Shown here one piece after another: positions 51,074-63,143 of a DNA stretch of 64,000 nucleotides. The stretch spans positions 372,001-436,000 of the forward strand of contig NZ_JNXI01000001.1 in NCBI RefSeq assembly GCF_000717055.1, in the 5' to 3' direction. Origin of the DNA: Streptomyces iakyrus (GTDB lineage: Bacteria > Actinomycetota > Actinomycetes > Streptomycetales > Streptomycetaceae). Both the position numbers and the translations under genes were made by a program. Positions within the stretch are counted from its first letter, which is position 1. The number at the start of each line of letters is the position of its first letter. The notes under the pieces are model-generated. The model worked only from the letters and a program-made list of their open reading frames with translations, had not been told where the DNA came from and did no database searches.

Positions 51074-53452
51074 TCAGCCCAGCAGGGGCGACCGCGCGTG
51101 CTCCTCGGGGAGGGGCCGGGTGTCGAGGTAGAACCACTCGGCGTCCGCAGTGGGCCAGGGCGCCGGTTCCGCCGCCTCCTGGCCGGGGACCGGGCGCCGG
51201 GGCAGCGGCGTCGGGGCCGGGCCCGGGTCCGCGGCCTGCTTCGCCTCCCCCGGCATCAGCAGCTCCACCCGCAGCCCAAGGCCCCGCTGCTGGGCGGTGA
51301 ATTCCTCGACCTGGTTGCGGCAGGCGTGGTCCAGGTGGGTCACGCCGGTCAGGTCGAGACGGATCCTCGGCTTCCCGGACGCGGCGGCCGCCTCCAGCGC
51401 GTCGATCACCTTCGGCAGCCGCAGGAACGTGGCGTTGCCCGCCATGACGACCTTGGCCGTGTCCTGCTCGACCTGCTGGCGGATCACCGTCTGCGACATA
51501 CGCAGCGCGGCCAGCACGATTCCCGCGGCGAGACCGAACAGCACGCCCTCCAGCAGCGCGGTCGCCACGATGACCAGCATGGTCAGCGTCATCACCGCGA
51601 ACTCGCCCCTGTCCTGGCGCCACATCTTCGGGAACTCGGCGGGCCCGAACAGCTTCCAGCCGCTGTGCACGAGGACGCCGGCGAGCACGGAGATCGGGAT
51701 CAGCGCGAGCACCTGCGGCAGCAGCAGCGCGAACAGCAGCAGCCACAGGCCGTGCAGGGTGCGGGAGAGCCGGGTCTTGGCCCCGGCCTGGACGTTCGCC
51801 GAACTGCGCGCCACCACCGCGGTGATGGGGAGCGCGCCGAGGATGCCCGCGACGGTGTTGCCCGCGCCCTGGGCGATCAGCTCGGTGTTGTAGCGGGTGC
51901 GCGGACCGTTGTGCATACGGTCCACGGCGGCGGCCGTGAACAGGCTCTCCGCGGACGCGATGACCGTGAAGGTGAGGATCGCGGTGATGATCGTCCCGTC
52001 GGCGAGCCCGGCGAACTGCTCCGCGCCCGGCACCTGCACGGAGTTGAGCAGGTTGCCCACCTGGAGGGTTTTCACGTCCACGCCGGGCAGCGCGGCGACG
52101 ACCATGCCGATGCCGACGGCGACCAGAGCGGCGGGGATCTTCCCGGCCGGCCCGGGCACCTTCTTCCAGATGAAGCTCAGCACGATCGTGACGACACCGA
52201 GCAGCATGGCGATCATCGCCTGCGGGTTCGTCAGGACGCCGGCCAGCAGTCCGGGCACCCCGGCCATGTTCTCCAACGCGGTGCCGGGGGCCTTGGCGTC
52301 GGCCATCGGGTAGGCCTGGCTGAACATCAGCGGCACGCCGATGCCGGCGAGCATGCCCTGCACGACGGCGACCGAGATGGCCTGGAACATCCGGCCGAGC
52401 CGTACCAGTCCGAGGACGATCTGGAGGAGGCCGGCGAACAGCACGATCACGCCGAGCATGGCCACGCCGACCTCGGCGACCGTCTCCGCGACCAGCGCGG
52501 CGAGCCCCGCGGCCGGGCCGCTGACCTGGAGCGTGCTGCCCCGGACGGCGCCGACGACCAGACCGCCGATCACCCCGGAGATGATTCCGAGTTCGGCGGG
52601 GACGCCGGAGGCGACGGCAACGCCGATGCACAGCGGCAGGGCCACGAGGAAGACGACGAGGGAGGCGGTGATGTCGGTGGCCAGGTCGCCCTTCGCGCCA
52701 CCCTTGCCGCCGCTGCCCTTCGCTCGCCCCTTGCCGCCGACGCCTTCCGCTCCACCCCTGCCGCTGACGCCCTTTGCACCGCTCAGCACGCCGCGGAGCA
52801 GCCCGCCCAGCGCGCCACCGCCCGCGGTGCCGGCGCCCGGGCCGTCCGGGAGGCGCCCGTCCGGCCCATGGCCCGGGCGGCCCCCTGAACCGCCCCCTGA
52901 CGGGTGGCCTTCGGGCGCCCCGCCCCTGGAACCGCCACCCGCCGGCCCACCTGCCCACCGGCCCCATGGCCCGGCCGCGCCTCCCCTGCTGTGGGCCCCG
53001 GTGTGGGCCCCGGGGTCACCCGGCACGCCTCCCGGCGCCCCACCCCCCGCATCACCCTCCGCCGACCAGGCCCACGGATCCCCCACCGGACCTCCGGCGA
53101 GCCGGCCCCCCTGATCTCCCACCGGGGCCCCCTCCGAAGCCCCGCCGGACCAGCCCCCCTGTTCCCCCGCCAGGCCGCCGCCCGACCAGTCCCCTCGCTC
53201 CCCCGCCAGGCCTCCGCCCGACCAGCCTCCGGTCTCCCCTTCAGGGCCCCCCGTCGACCAACCCCCCGTGTCCCCCGCGGCACCGGCCCCCCACTCGGCG
53301 AACCCGTCCGTCGGAGGACCGCCGGTCCGCCAACCCCCCTCGCCGCCCGACGGCCCCCCGGATCGCCGGCCCACCGTGTCCCCCGCCGCTCCTCCCGGCC
53401 GCCCGCCCCCCGGGCCGCCCCGCGTCCTCCCCCGTGCATGGGCCCCGCTCAC
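51074..53452 (-). CDS. SulP-family anion transporter with long Gly-rich N-terminus and STAS domain
   Basis: A 792-residue protein with a GTG start overlapping the carbonic anhydrase stop (GTGA). The first 260 residues or so are low-complexity Gly/Ala/Trp repeats (for example GGWSGGGLAGERGDWSGGG) and end in a basic KGRAKGSGGKGGAKGD. The SulP core starts at LATDITASLVVFLVALPLCI and has about 10-12 membrane segments, with QVSGPAAGLAALVAE. A STAS-like domain (ATFLRLPKVIDALEAAAASG ... LTGVTHLDHACRNQVEEF) follows. Coupling to a carbonic anhydrase suggests bicarbonate uptake, although sulfate is possible. Confidence 0.85.
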   Translation of the reverse strand: MSGAHARGRTRGGPGGGRPGGAAGDTVGRRSGGPSGGEGGWRTGGPPTDGFAEWGAGAAGDTGGWSTGGPEGETGGWSGGGLAGERGDWSGGGLAGEQGGWSGGASEGAPVGDQGGRLAGGPVGDPWAWSAEGDAGGGAPGGVPGDPGAHTGAHSRGGAAGPWGRWAGGPAGGGSRGGAPEGHPSGGGSGGRPGHGPDGRLPDGPGAGTAGGGALGGLLRGVLSGAKGVSGRGGAEGVGGKGRAKGSGGKGGAKGDLATDITASLVVFLVALPLCIGVAVASGVPAELGIISGVIGGLVVGAVRGSTLQVSGPAAGLAALVAETVAEVGVAMLGVIVLFAGLLQIVLGLVRLGRMFQAISVAVVQGMLAGIGVPLMFSQAYPMADAKAPGTALENMAGVPGLLAGVLTNPQAMIAMLLGVVTIVLSFIWKKVPGPAGKIPAALVAVGIGMVVAALPGVDVKTLQVGNLLNSVQVPGAEQFAGLADGTIITAILTFTVIASAESLFTAAAVDRMHNGPRTRYNTELIAQGAGNTVAGILGALPITAVVARSSANVQAGAKTRLSRTLHGLWLLLFALLLPQVLALIPISVLAGVLVHSGWKLFGPAEFPKMWRQDRGEFAVMTLTMLVIVATALLEGVLFGLAAGIVLAALRMSQTVIRQQVEQDTAKVVMAGNATFLRLPKVIDALEAAAASGKPRIRLDLTGVTHLDHACRNQVEEFTAQQRGLGLRVELLMPGEAKQAADPGPAPTPLPRRPVPGQEAAEPAPWPTADAEWFYLDTRPLPEEHARSPLLG

Positions 53453-54054
53453 GCGGCGTGCACCCGGAAGCCGCCCTCGTCGCCCAGCTCGTAGACGAAG
53501 CCGGTGTCGACCTCGTAGTACCAGCCGTGCAGCCGCAGCCGGCCCGAGTCGAGGCGTTGCCGGACCACGGGGTAACTCCGCAGCGCGGCCAGCTGGTTGA
53601 CGACATTGCCCTGGGACACCTCCGGCAGGGACGGGTCGTCCGGGGCGCTCTCCAGAACGGAGGTCAGCTCCGGGCGGGCGATGCGGAGCCAGGCGTCCAC
53701 GCCGGGCAGGGCCGACAGGTCGTCACCGGACTTCAGCGCGCCCATCGCACCGCAGTGTGAGTGACCGCACACCACGATGTCCTGAACCCCGAGCACCTCC
53801 AGTGCGTACTCGATGGTGGCCGCCTCTCCACAGGCCCCGGGCCGTCCGTAGGGCGGCACGATATTTCCTGCGTTCCGCAGCTCGAATATCTCTCCGGGCC
53901 GCGCTCCCGTGATCATGGCGGGTATGACACGCGAGTCCGAGCAGGTAATGAACAGCGCTTCCGGATATTGCCCTTCGGCCAGTTTCCGGTATTCGCCGCT
54001 GTTGAAATCGACGCGCGTCCTGAACGTCCGGGCACGGTCCAGCAAATCCTTCAT
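53449..54054 (-). CDS. Beta-class carbonic anhydrase
   Basis: A 201-residue zinc enzyme interconverting CO2 and bicarbonate. The ATG at 54054 follows AGGAGAG. Zinc ligands and the Asp-Arg dyad are in LFITCSDSRVIPAMITGARP; the other ligands, His and Cys, are in VVCGHSHCGAMGAL. The conserved substrate segment is FELRNAGNIVPPYG. The gene is translationally coupled to the SulP transporter gene, a known pairing in which the enzyme and the transporter handle bicarbonate together. Confidence 0.93.
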   Translation of the reverse strand: MKDLLDRARTFRTRVDFNSGEYRKLAEGQYPEALFITCSDSRVIPAMITGARPGEIFELRNAGNIVPPYGRPGACGEAATIEYALEVLGVQDIVVCGHSHCGAMGALKSGDDLSALPGVDAWLRIARPELTSVLESAPDDPSLPEVSQGNVVNQLAALRSYPVVRQRLDSGRLRLHGWYYEVDTGFVYELGDEGGFRVHAA

Positions 54055-54271
54055 CGCACTCTCCTGAACTGGGGTTCCTCCCTGTGTGCTCCACCGTAGA
54101 CCGCCGACCTACAGAGGAAGGTTAAGCAAACTCCAGAGCCCGGACAGCAATTGCACATTCTTTGTCCGGATTCCCAGACGCAGCGTCTTCTTGTAGCGTG
54201 TGAACTCCGCGGCAGGGAATGCTAATTCACGCTGCCCGGATTCATACCGGTTTCACGGAGAGACAGGACGT

Positions 54272-55078
54272 ATGGGCCTACGAGTGCTGCTCATCGAAGA
54301 CGACGAGACGATCGCCGAGCCGCTCGCCGAGGGGCTCGGCCACTTCGGGCTGACGGTCGACCACGTCGCCACCGGGACGGACGGCCTGAGAGGCCCGTAC
54401 AACGACGTCGTGCTGCTCGACCTGGGGCTGCCGGACATGGACGGCATCGACGTCTGCCGCGGCATCCGGCAGGTCTCGGACGTGCCCATCGTCATCCTCA
54501 GCGCGCGCGGCGAGGAGGCCGACCGCGTGCTGGGTCTGGAGCTCGGCGCCGACGACTACCTGGCGAAACCATTCAGCGTGCGGGAACTGGTCGCCCGGGT
54601 CCGTGCGGTGACCCGCCGCACGCAGCGCACCCACACGGCGTTCCCCGAGGCGCCGGGCCTGGTGAGCGCCCCCGAGCCGGCACCGGCCGAACCGGCCTAC
54701 GAACCCGCCCCGGCCCTCTCCTACGACCCCCCGGCGGCGTCCGCGTCCGCCCCCGACCCCGCCCCCGCGCACGACCCGGGCCCGCTCGTCGTGGACCGCC
54801 GTACCCGCCAGGTCTGGGTCGGCGACGCCCCCGTCCTGCTCACGCCCAAGGAGTTCGACCTGCTGGCGCTGCTCAGCGAGGACCCCGGCGCGGTCTACTC
54901 GCGGCAGCAGATCCTCGACCGCGTCTGGGACCCGCACTACGACGGCCCGACCAAGACGCTGGACGTCCATGTCGCCGCGCTGCGGAAGAAGCTGGGGCAC
55001 CCGGCGTGGATCCGGACCCTGCGGGGCGTCGGTTTCCGGCTGTCCGTGCACACGGGGCCGCAGGTGGCCTCTCCATGA
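54272..55078 (+). CDS. OmpR-type response regulator
   Basis: A 268-residue regulator starting at the ATG at 54272. The receiver domain has the acidic pair in LLIEDDETIAEPL, the phospho-acceptor Asp in VVLLDLGLPDMDGID, and Lys in LAKPFSVREL. A Pro/Ala-rich linker of about 50 residues (PEPAPAEPAYEPAPALSYDP) is unusually long. The winged-helix domain (LTPKEFDLLALLSEDPGAVY, then DGPTKTLDVHVAALRKKLG) binds DNA. The histidine kinase gene follows with an ATGA overlap, so they are cognate partners. The signal is unknown. Confidence 0.93.
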   Translation: MGLRVLLIEDDETIAEPLAEGLGHFGLTVDHVATGTDGLRGPYNDVVLLDLGLPDMDGIDVCRGIRQVSDVPIVILSARGEEADRVLGLELGADDYLAKPFSVRELVARVRAVTRRTQRTHTAFPEAPGLVSAPEPAPAEPAYEPAPALSYDPPAASASAPDPAPAHDPGPLVVDRRTRQVWVGDAPVLLTPKEFDLLALLSEDPGAVYSRQQILDRVWDPHYDGPTKTLDVHVAALRKKLGHPAWIRTLRGVGFRLSVHTGPQVASP

Positions 55079-56562
55079 CCCGCCGGCTGCTGCTCAGCTA
55101 CCTCAGCCTCGCCGCGCTGGTGCTGCTCTGCCTGGAGATCCCGCTGGGCTTCGTGTACTCGCGCGGGGAGCGGGAGCGGGTGGTCAACGCGGCGAAGGAC
55201 GAGGCCGAGTCGGTCTCGGCGTACGCGGCACTGTCCCTGGCTGCGGGGCGCGGCGACCGGGACCTGCCCGGACGGGTGGCGCACTGCGCGCAGCGCATCG
55301 GGGGCAAGGTGGTGATCGTCGACGCGGCGGGCACGCCGCTCGCCACCTCGCACCGGCTGGACGCCGGGATGTCCGGCACGCTGGCCGCCCGGCCGGGCAT
55401 CGCGGCGGCGCTGCGGGGGACCTCGACGGTGGACGTCCGCACCTCCACCATCGGCGGGGTCGAGTACCTGTCGGTGGCCGCGCCGGTCGGCCAGGAGGCG
55501 CGGCCGGTGGGTGCGGTGTGGCTGACGGTGCCGACGCGGACGGTCCACGAGCGGGTGCACCACGTCTGGCTGCTGCTCGCGCTGGGCGGGTGCGCGGTGC
55601 TGACGGCCGTCGCGGTGGTCGGTTTCGCCTTCGCGCGCTGGGCGGGCCGCCCCATCCGTGAACTGGAGCAGGCCACACATGACTTGGCCGACGGCGGCCG
55701 GTTCGAGCCGGTGACGGTCACCAAGGGGCCGCCGGAAGTACGCAGTCTGGCCGCGGCGTTCAACCACACCGGCGCCCGGCTCGCCCATCTGCTGGCGTCG
55801 CAGCGGGCGTTCGCGGGCGAGGCCTCGCACCAGCTGAAGACACCGCTGGCGGCGCTGCGGCTGCGCCTGGAGAACATGGAGCCGGACGTCGCCGCCCGCG
55901 CCCGGGGCAGTCTCACCGCGGCCGTCACGGAGACGGACCGGCTCGCCCGGATGGTCGGGCACCTGCTGGCCATGGCGCGGCTGGAGGAGCACGCGGCCAT
56001 TCCCGCCACGGTCGATCTGGGTGCGGTCTGCGCGGAGCGGCACCGCACCTGGCAGCCGCTGTTCGCGCGGGAGGACGTCTCGCTGGTGCTCTTCGCGGGG
56101 AGCGTGGGCCCGGTGCTCGCGGTGCCGGGGGCCGTGGAGCAGATCATGGACAACCTGCTGTCCAACGCCCTGCGCGCGTCCCCGGCGGGCAGCACCGTAA
56201 CGGTCGAACTGCGGTTGCAGGCACCGCCCCGGCGGGCCTTGCGAGACAGCCGCCCCCGCTGGGTCGACCTGCACGTCACCGACGAGGGCCCGGGCATGAC
56301 GGAGGAGCAGCGGGCCCGCGCCTTCGACCGTTTCTGGCGGGCCCCGGGAGCCCCCAAGGGCGGTACGGGACTCGGCCTCGCCCTGGTGCAGCGCCTGGCC
56401 CATGCCAGCGGCGGGGAGGCGACTCTGCGCGCGGCGGCCACCGGCGGCCTGGACGTGGTGATCCGGCTGCCGTCCGCGCGGCCGCCCGGCGAGAGTGACC
56501 ACGGGCCGGGCGGCGACCGTCCGAGGAAGCCGAGACGGGAGGCACCGGCGCTGCCGGCGTAG
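55075..56562 (+). CDS. Sensor histidine kinase
   Basis: A 495-residue membrane kinase. Two membrane segments (LLLSYLSLAALVLLCLEIPL near the start and HHVWLLLALGGCAVLTAVAV) flank an extracytoplasmic sensor of about 140 residues. A HAMP-like region (GRPIRELEQATHDLADGG) leads to the H-box ASHQLKTPLAALRLRLENM, the N-box NLLSNALRAS, the G1 box VTDEGPGMTEEQ and the G2 box GGTGLGLALVQRLAHASGG. It is complete and translationally coupled to the response regulator. The C-terminus is a short charged tail. Confidence 0.94.
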   Translation: MTRRLLLSYLSLAALVLLCLEIPLGFVYSRGERERVVNAAKDEAESVSAYAALSLAAGRGDRDLPGRVAHCAQRIGGKVVIVDAAGTPLATSHRLDAGMSGTLAARPGIAAALRGTSTVDVRTSTIGGVEYLSVAAPVGQEARPVGAVWLTVPTRTVHERVHHVWLLLALGGCAVLTAVAVVGFAFARWAGRPIRELEQATHDLADGGRFEPVTVTKGPPEVRSLAAAFNHTGARLAHLLASQRAFAGEASHQLKTPLAALRLRLENMEPDVAARARGSLTAAVTETDRLARMVGHLLAMARLEEHAAIPATVDLGAVCAERHRTWQPLFAREDVSLVLFAGSVGPVLAVPGAVEQIMDNLLSNALRASPAGSTVTVELRLQAPPRRALRDSRPRWVDLHVTDEGPGMTEEQRARAFDRFWRAPGAPKGGTGLGLALVQRLAHASGGEATLRAAATGGLDVVIRLPSARPPGESDHGPGGDRPRKPRREAPALPA

Positions 56563-56727
56563 GGCCCGTGCCGGGCGGGGCACAGCCGGCACACAGCATG
56601 CCGCCCCGCGGCCACGAGTTGGCCATGCCCCGTCAACCCTGTCCCCTTAGCGTCCCTCTCGCCTCCCCCCACGCACAACCCTGCCGTCGACCGGCGGCAG
56701 GGCGGTACGGCACCTCTTGGAGTGAGA

Positions 56728-57885
56728 GTGGAACGTCGTAGCCTCCTGCGTGCGGCCGTCCTCGGCGGCACATCGGCCGCTCTGGGCGGAACCCTGTGGC
56801 GCGGGGCCGCGTACGCGGCCCCCGCCCAGCCCGGCACCGGCCCCTACGGACCGCTGGGCTCCCCGGACGCCAACGGCATCCGACTCCCGAGCGGCTTCAC
56901 GAGCCGGGTGATCGCCCGGTCCGGCCAGCGCGTCGGCAGCACGTCGTACACCTGGCACAACGCCCCGGACGGCGGCGCCTGTTACGCCGACGGCACGGGC
57001 TGGATCTATGTCTCCAACTCCGAGATCAACCCCTCGGGCGGCGCGAGCGCGGTGAAGTTCTCGTCGGCGGGCGCGATCACCGGCGCGTACCGGATCCTCT
57101 CCAACACCCGCCAGAACTGCGCGGGCGGCAAGACCCCGTGGAACACCTGGCTGTCCTGCGAGGAGGTGTCCCTCGGCTACGTCTACGAGACCGACCCGTG
57201 GGGCACGAACGCGGCGGTGCAGCGGGCGGCGATGGGCCGTTTCAAGCACGAGGCGGCGGCCGCCGACCCGGTGCGCAGGGTGATCTACCTGACCGAGGAC
57301 GAGACGAACGGCCGCTTCTACCGCTTCGTCCCGACCACGTGGGGCAACCTGTCGTCCGGCAGACTCCAGGTGATGGTCGCGGGCAGCGCCACGAGCGGTT
57401 CCTTCACCTGGGCCGACATCCCCGACCCCGACGGCTCCCCCACCGCCACCCGCTCGCAGGTCTCCGGCTCGAAGTCCTTCAACGGCGGCGAGGGCTGCCA
57501 CTACGCGAACGACACGGTCTGGTTCACCACCAAGGGCGACAACCGCGTCTGGCAGCTCAACCTCCTCACCAACACCTACGAACTGGCCTACGACGACTCC
57601 CTCGTCAACGGCACGGCCCCCCTCACCGGCGTCGACAACATCACCGGCGCCTCCTCCGGCGACCTCTTCGTCGCCGAGGACGGCGGCAACATGGAGATCT
57701 GCGTGATCACCCCGGACGACGTCGTCGCGTCGTTCCTGCGCGTCGACGGCCAGTCGAGCTCGGAGATCACGGGCCCGGCCTTCTCCCCCGACGGCACCCG
57801 CCTCTACTTCTCCAGCCAGCGCGGCACCAGCGGCACTTCCTCGGGCGGCATCACGTACGAGGTGACGGGCCCGTTCCGCTCGTAA
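56728..57885 (+). CDS. Tat-exported PhoX-like (DUF839) phosphatase family protein
   Basis: A 385-residue protein. The GTG at 56728 is chosen because GGAG lies 5 bp before it; another GTG 6 bp upstream overlaps that site. The Tat signal has ERRSLLRAAVLGGTSAALGG. The beta-propeller-like part has WHNAPDGGACYADGTGWIYV, NTWLSCEEVSLGYVYETDPW, KHEAAAADPVRRVIYLTEDE and GEGCHYANDTVWFTTKGDN. These acidic and Glu-rich loops correspond to the metal-binding sites of PhoX enzymes. Phosphatase activity is inferred from family only. It is probably released outside the cell. Confidence 0.8.
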   Translation: MERRSLLRAAVLGGTSAALGGTLWRGAAYAAPAQPGTGPYGPLGSPDANGIRLPSGFTSRVIARSGQRVGSTSYTWHNAPDGGACYADGTGWIYVSNSEINPSGGASAVKFSSAGAITGAYRILSNTRQNCAGGKTPWNTWLSCEEVSLGYVYETDPWGTNAAVQRAAMGRFKHEAAAADPVRRVIYLTEDETNGRFYRFVPTTWGNLSSGRLQVMVAGSATSGSFTWADIPDPDGSPTATRSQVSGSKSFNGGEGCHYANDTVWFTTKGDNRVWQLNLLTNTYELAYDDSLVNGTAPLTGVDNITGASSGDLFVAEDGGNMEICVITPDDVVASFLRVDGQSSSEITGPAFSPDGTRLYFSSQRGTSGTSSGGITYEVTGPFRS

Positions 57886-57999
57886 CGGGGGTCGTGCGCG
57901 ACACCTGAGCCCGGCCCGCCGGTGACCATCGGCGGGCCAGGCCGTTCCACCGGTTGGGCAGTCGTACCAAGCTGCCCTGCCGATGGAAGGAACACCACC

Positions 58000-58518
58000 G
58001 TGGACACGACCGTGCCCGTCCCGAATGCGCCGGGTGTGCTGCCCCGCGCCGAGTGGGTCAAGACCCTGCCGCAGACCATCGTCGCGTCCTGCGTCCTGCT
58101 GCTCGACGCCGAGGACCGGCTCCTGCTGCTGCGCTACGCCGGGGGCCTGCCCGCCGCGGGGCTCTGGGGGCTGCCGGGCGGCATGCTCGACCACGGCGAG
58201 GACCCCGCCGGTGCCGCGCGCCGGGAGCTGCACGAGGAGACCGGCATCGTCCTGGAAGAGGACCTGCGGTTCATCGGGTACGACCACCGGGCGGACGTAC
58301 TGGGCACGGGGCCGGTGATCGACTTCTACTTCCACGGAGGCCGGCTCCCGGCCGGGCAGCCCGTCCGGCGCAGCTCGGAGCACGACCACCACGGCCTGTT
58401 CGCCCTCGCCGACCTGGAGTCCGTCCCACTGGCGACCGGGTTGCCCACCCTCACCGCGCTGCTGACGGCGGCCCGGACCGGCACGGTCGTGTGCCTGCGC
58501 GACGGTGTGCCGCAGTGA
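58000..58518 (+). CDS. NUDIX hydrolase
   Basis: A 172-residue protein starting at a GTG behind GGAAGGAA. The Nudix box follows GLWGLPGGML and runs through HGEDPAGAARRELHEETGIV, with the G-x5-E-x7-REUxEExGU pattern complete, so it should bind Mg2+ and cut a nucleoside diphosphate-linked bond. The rest gives no substrate hint. A strong terminator follows. Confidence 0.88.
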   Translation: MDTTVPVPNAPGVLPRAEWVKTLPQTIVASCVLLLDAEDRLLLLRYAGGLPAAGLWGLPGGMLDHGEDPAGAARRELHEETGIVLEEDLRFIGYDHRADVLGTGPVIDFYFHGGRLPAGQPVRRSSEHDHHGLFALADLESVPLATGLPTLTALLTAARTGTVVCLRDGVPQ

Positions 58519-58547
58519 CCGGGCCCGGAATCTGAGAACACCGCGCG

Positions 58548-58588
58548 AGAGCGGGGCGGCACCTCCGCACAAGGTGCCACCCCGCTCT
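58548..58588. terminator. Bidirectional terminator between NUDIX and ppdk genes
   Basis: A 17-bp stem with a single mismatch (AGAGCGGGGCGGCACCT / AGGTGCCACCCCGCTCT) and a 7-base loop is flanked by TTCT on the right. It lies between convergent genes. Confidence 0.8.
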
Positions 58589-58665
58589 TCTCCGTGCACC
58601 GGAGCCGCCGCGATCGGTGAGGGTGGTCGGGGACCGTCGACGGCTCCGGGTTCTGCGGGTCCCGG

Positions 58666-61413
<2,748 letters not shown>

Positions 61414-61614
61414 GGGTCTCGACTCCTCGAGGACGCGGTGGCTGCCCTGACGGGCAGGAACATACCCAGATCAAAGGCGTCTGGGTACGTCCACTTGTGC
61501 GTCATGCGCCTGTAACCACTCGTCCGCCAGCGGATCGAAAGTCAAGGCTGAGCAAGCGATCGCAGCCGCATGTTTTCACTTCTTGAACGCAATAGCCTCC
61601 CTGAGACCTCCTGA

Positions 61615-61630
61615 GCGCTCATGTGAGCGG
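61615..61630 (-). promoter_or_regulatory. Palindromic element 1 upstream of ppdk
   Basis: On the minus strand this is CCGCTCACATGAGCGC, a near-perfect palindrome about 200 bp before the ppdk start. It matches element 2 at 61717 in 14 of 16 bases. Confidence 0.5.
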
Positions 61631-61669
61631 AGTTTCCGCACATTTGATTTCGCTCGATGAACGATCAAA

Positions 61670-61690
61670 GGGTGGCACTCAGTGCCACCC
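61670..61690 (-). terminator. Hairpin between the twin palindromes
   Basis: GGGTGGCACT and AGTGCCACCC flank a single base, with further A/T pairs outside and TTTG on the minus strand. It probably ends leftward transcription from the ROK gene, 130 bp past its stop. Confidence 0.55.
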
Positions 61691-61716
61691 CTTGGAGAAG
61701 TGCAGTCGCCCAAGAT

Positions 61717-61732
61717 CCGCTCATTTGAGCGC
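61717..61732 (+). promoter_or_regulatory. Palindromic element 2 upstream of ppdk
   Basis: CCGCTCATTTGAGCGC, the inverted counterpart of element 1, lies 102 bp away on the other side of the hairpin. Confidence 0.5.
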
Positions 61733-61819
61733 AACCCTTATCAGGGGTGGCGAGAATCACGCTGCCACAGCCGCCCGGATTTCACCATGCGGACGCGTCA
61801 CGGGACCGGAACGCGGCCG

Positions 61820-63022
61820 TCACACCCCGAGCGCGCGCAGCCGCTCCTCGACCCGCTCGGGCGCGTAGAGGTGCTCCACGACCATCGCACCGGCCCCGAC
61901 CAGCGCGGCCCGCTCACCCAACCGTGCGGTCACCACCTCCAGGCGGGCGGTGGAGCGGGGCAGCGCCCGCTGGTACAGCAGTTCCCGCACGCCCGTCAGG
62001 AAGGGGGTTCCGGCCAGATCCCCGGCGATCATCAGCACGCCGGGGTTGAGCAGGGTCACGACGGTCGCGAGGACCTCCCCGACCCGGCGCCCGGCCTCGC
62101 GGGCGAGTCCGACCGCCTCGGGGTGCCCGGCCGCCAGCAGGTCCCGCACGTCCGAGCCGGAGGCCGCCGGCACCCCCGACTCCGCCAGCCGCCGCGCCAC
62201 CGCGCCACCGCTCGCGACGGCGGCCAGACATCCGTACGAACCGCACCGGCACAGCGCCTCGGCGCCCTCCGGCACCCGGATGTGCCCGATGTCGCCCGCG
62301 CCGCCGTCGGTGCCCCGGAAGACCGAGCCGTCCACCACGACCCCGGCGCCGATGCCGGTGGAGACCTTGACCAGCACGAAGGCGGAGCAGTCGGGGTGGC
62401 CGGCGCGCTGTTCGCCGTACGCCATGAGGTTGGCGTCGTTGTCCACCAGGACGGGCACCCCGGTGGCGCCCGCGTGCTCGGTGAGCGCCCGGGCCAGCCG
62501 GCCCCGTATGTCGAAGCCGTCCCAGCCGGGCATGATCGGCGGCTGGACGACGCGGCCGGTCTCGGAGTCGACCGGTCCGGGCACCGCGAGCCCGGCCCCG
62601 CAGACCGCCGCGGCCCCGTGCCCGGTCTTGGCCAGCAACTCGGCGAACCAGCGTCCGAGTTCACCGAGCACGGCGTCCGGCCCGTCCTCGACGACGAGGG
62701 TGCCGGAGTGCTCGGCGAGGATCTCGCCGCTCAGCGACAGCACGGCCGCCCGGGCGTGCCGGGTGTCGAGGTCGGCGGCGAGGACCACCGCGTGCTCGTC
62801 GTCGAACTCCAGGGTGATGGAGGGGCGCCCGCCCAGCGGGGAGTCCACCGGCCCCCCGGCGCCCTCGCGCAGCCAGCCCGCGCGGAAGAGCCGGTCCAGC
62901 CGCTGCCCGACGGTCGCCCTGGACAGACCGGTCGCCTGCTGGAGCGCACCCCGGGTCACGGCGCGGCGACTGCGCACCAGTTCGAGCAGATCGCCGGCAC
63001 TCGCCTGAACACGTCCCGTCAT
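61820..63022 (-). CDS. ROK-family transcriptional regulator
   Basis: A 400-residue protein starting at the ATG at 63022 behind AAGGGGG. The N-terminal winged HTH is RRAVTRGALQQATGLSRATV, then GQRLDRLFRAGWL. The ROK sugar-kinase-like fold has LAADLDTRHARAAVLSLSG, PVLVDNDANLMAYGEQRAG and STGIGAGVVVDGSVFRGTDG. The zinc-binding signature is GDIGHIRVPEGAEALCRCGS and YGCLAAVASG, with CxCGxxGCL intact. It probably senses a sugar or sugar phosphate and controls the divergent glycosidase gene. Confidence 0.92.
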   Translation of the reverse strand: MTGRVQASAGDLLELVRSRRAVTRGALQQATGLSRATVGQRLDRLFRAGWLREGAGGPVDSPLGGRPSITLEFDDEHAVVLAADLDTRHARAAVLSLSGEILAEHSGTLVVEDGPDAVLGELGRWFAELLAKTGHGAAAVCGAGLAVPGPVDSETGRVVQPPIMPGWDGFDIRGRLARALTEHAGATGVPVLVDNDANLMAYGEQRAGHPDCSAFVLVKVSTGIGAGVVVDGSVFRGTDGGAGDIGHIRVPEGAEALCRCGSYGCLAAVASGGAVARRLAESGVPAASGSDVRDLLAAGHPEAVGLAREAGRRVGEVLATVVTLLNPGVLMIAGDLAGTPFLTGVRELLYQRALPRSTARLEVVTARLGERAALVGAGAMVVEHLYAPERVEERLRALGV

Positions 63023-63143
63023 GCGCACCCCCTTGTGTTTCCCAACCGTGCATTACATATTGGGTTTTGCGTGTTAAATAGACGTAACCCTACGGTAGCC
63101 CCTGCCGATCCTGGTCAGGCGTACGTCTTTGGGAGAGCCCCGA

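Larger units (their letters stand above)
61414..61819. other. Gap between ppdk and the ROK gene
   Basis: These 406 bp hold no convincing gene. They contain two related 16-bp palindromic elements (61615-61630 and 61717-61732), a hairpin between them (61670-61690), and the ppdk promoter and leader. The DNA is less GC-rich than its surroundings. Confidence 0.6.

Noticed and set aside
61623..61868. Small plus-strand frame between ppdk and the ROK gene
   Set aside because: No ribosome site, and it crosses the hairpin and one palindrome and runs into the antisense ROK gene.
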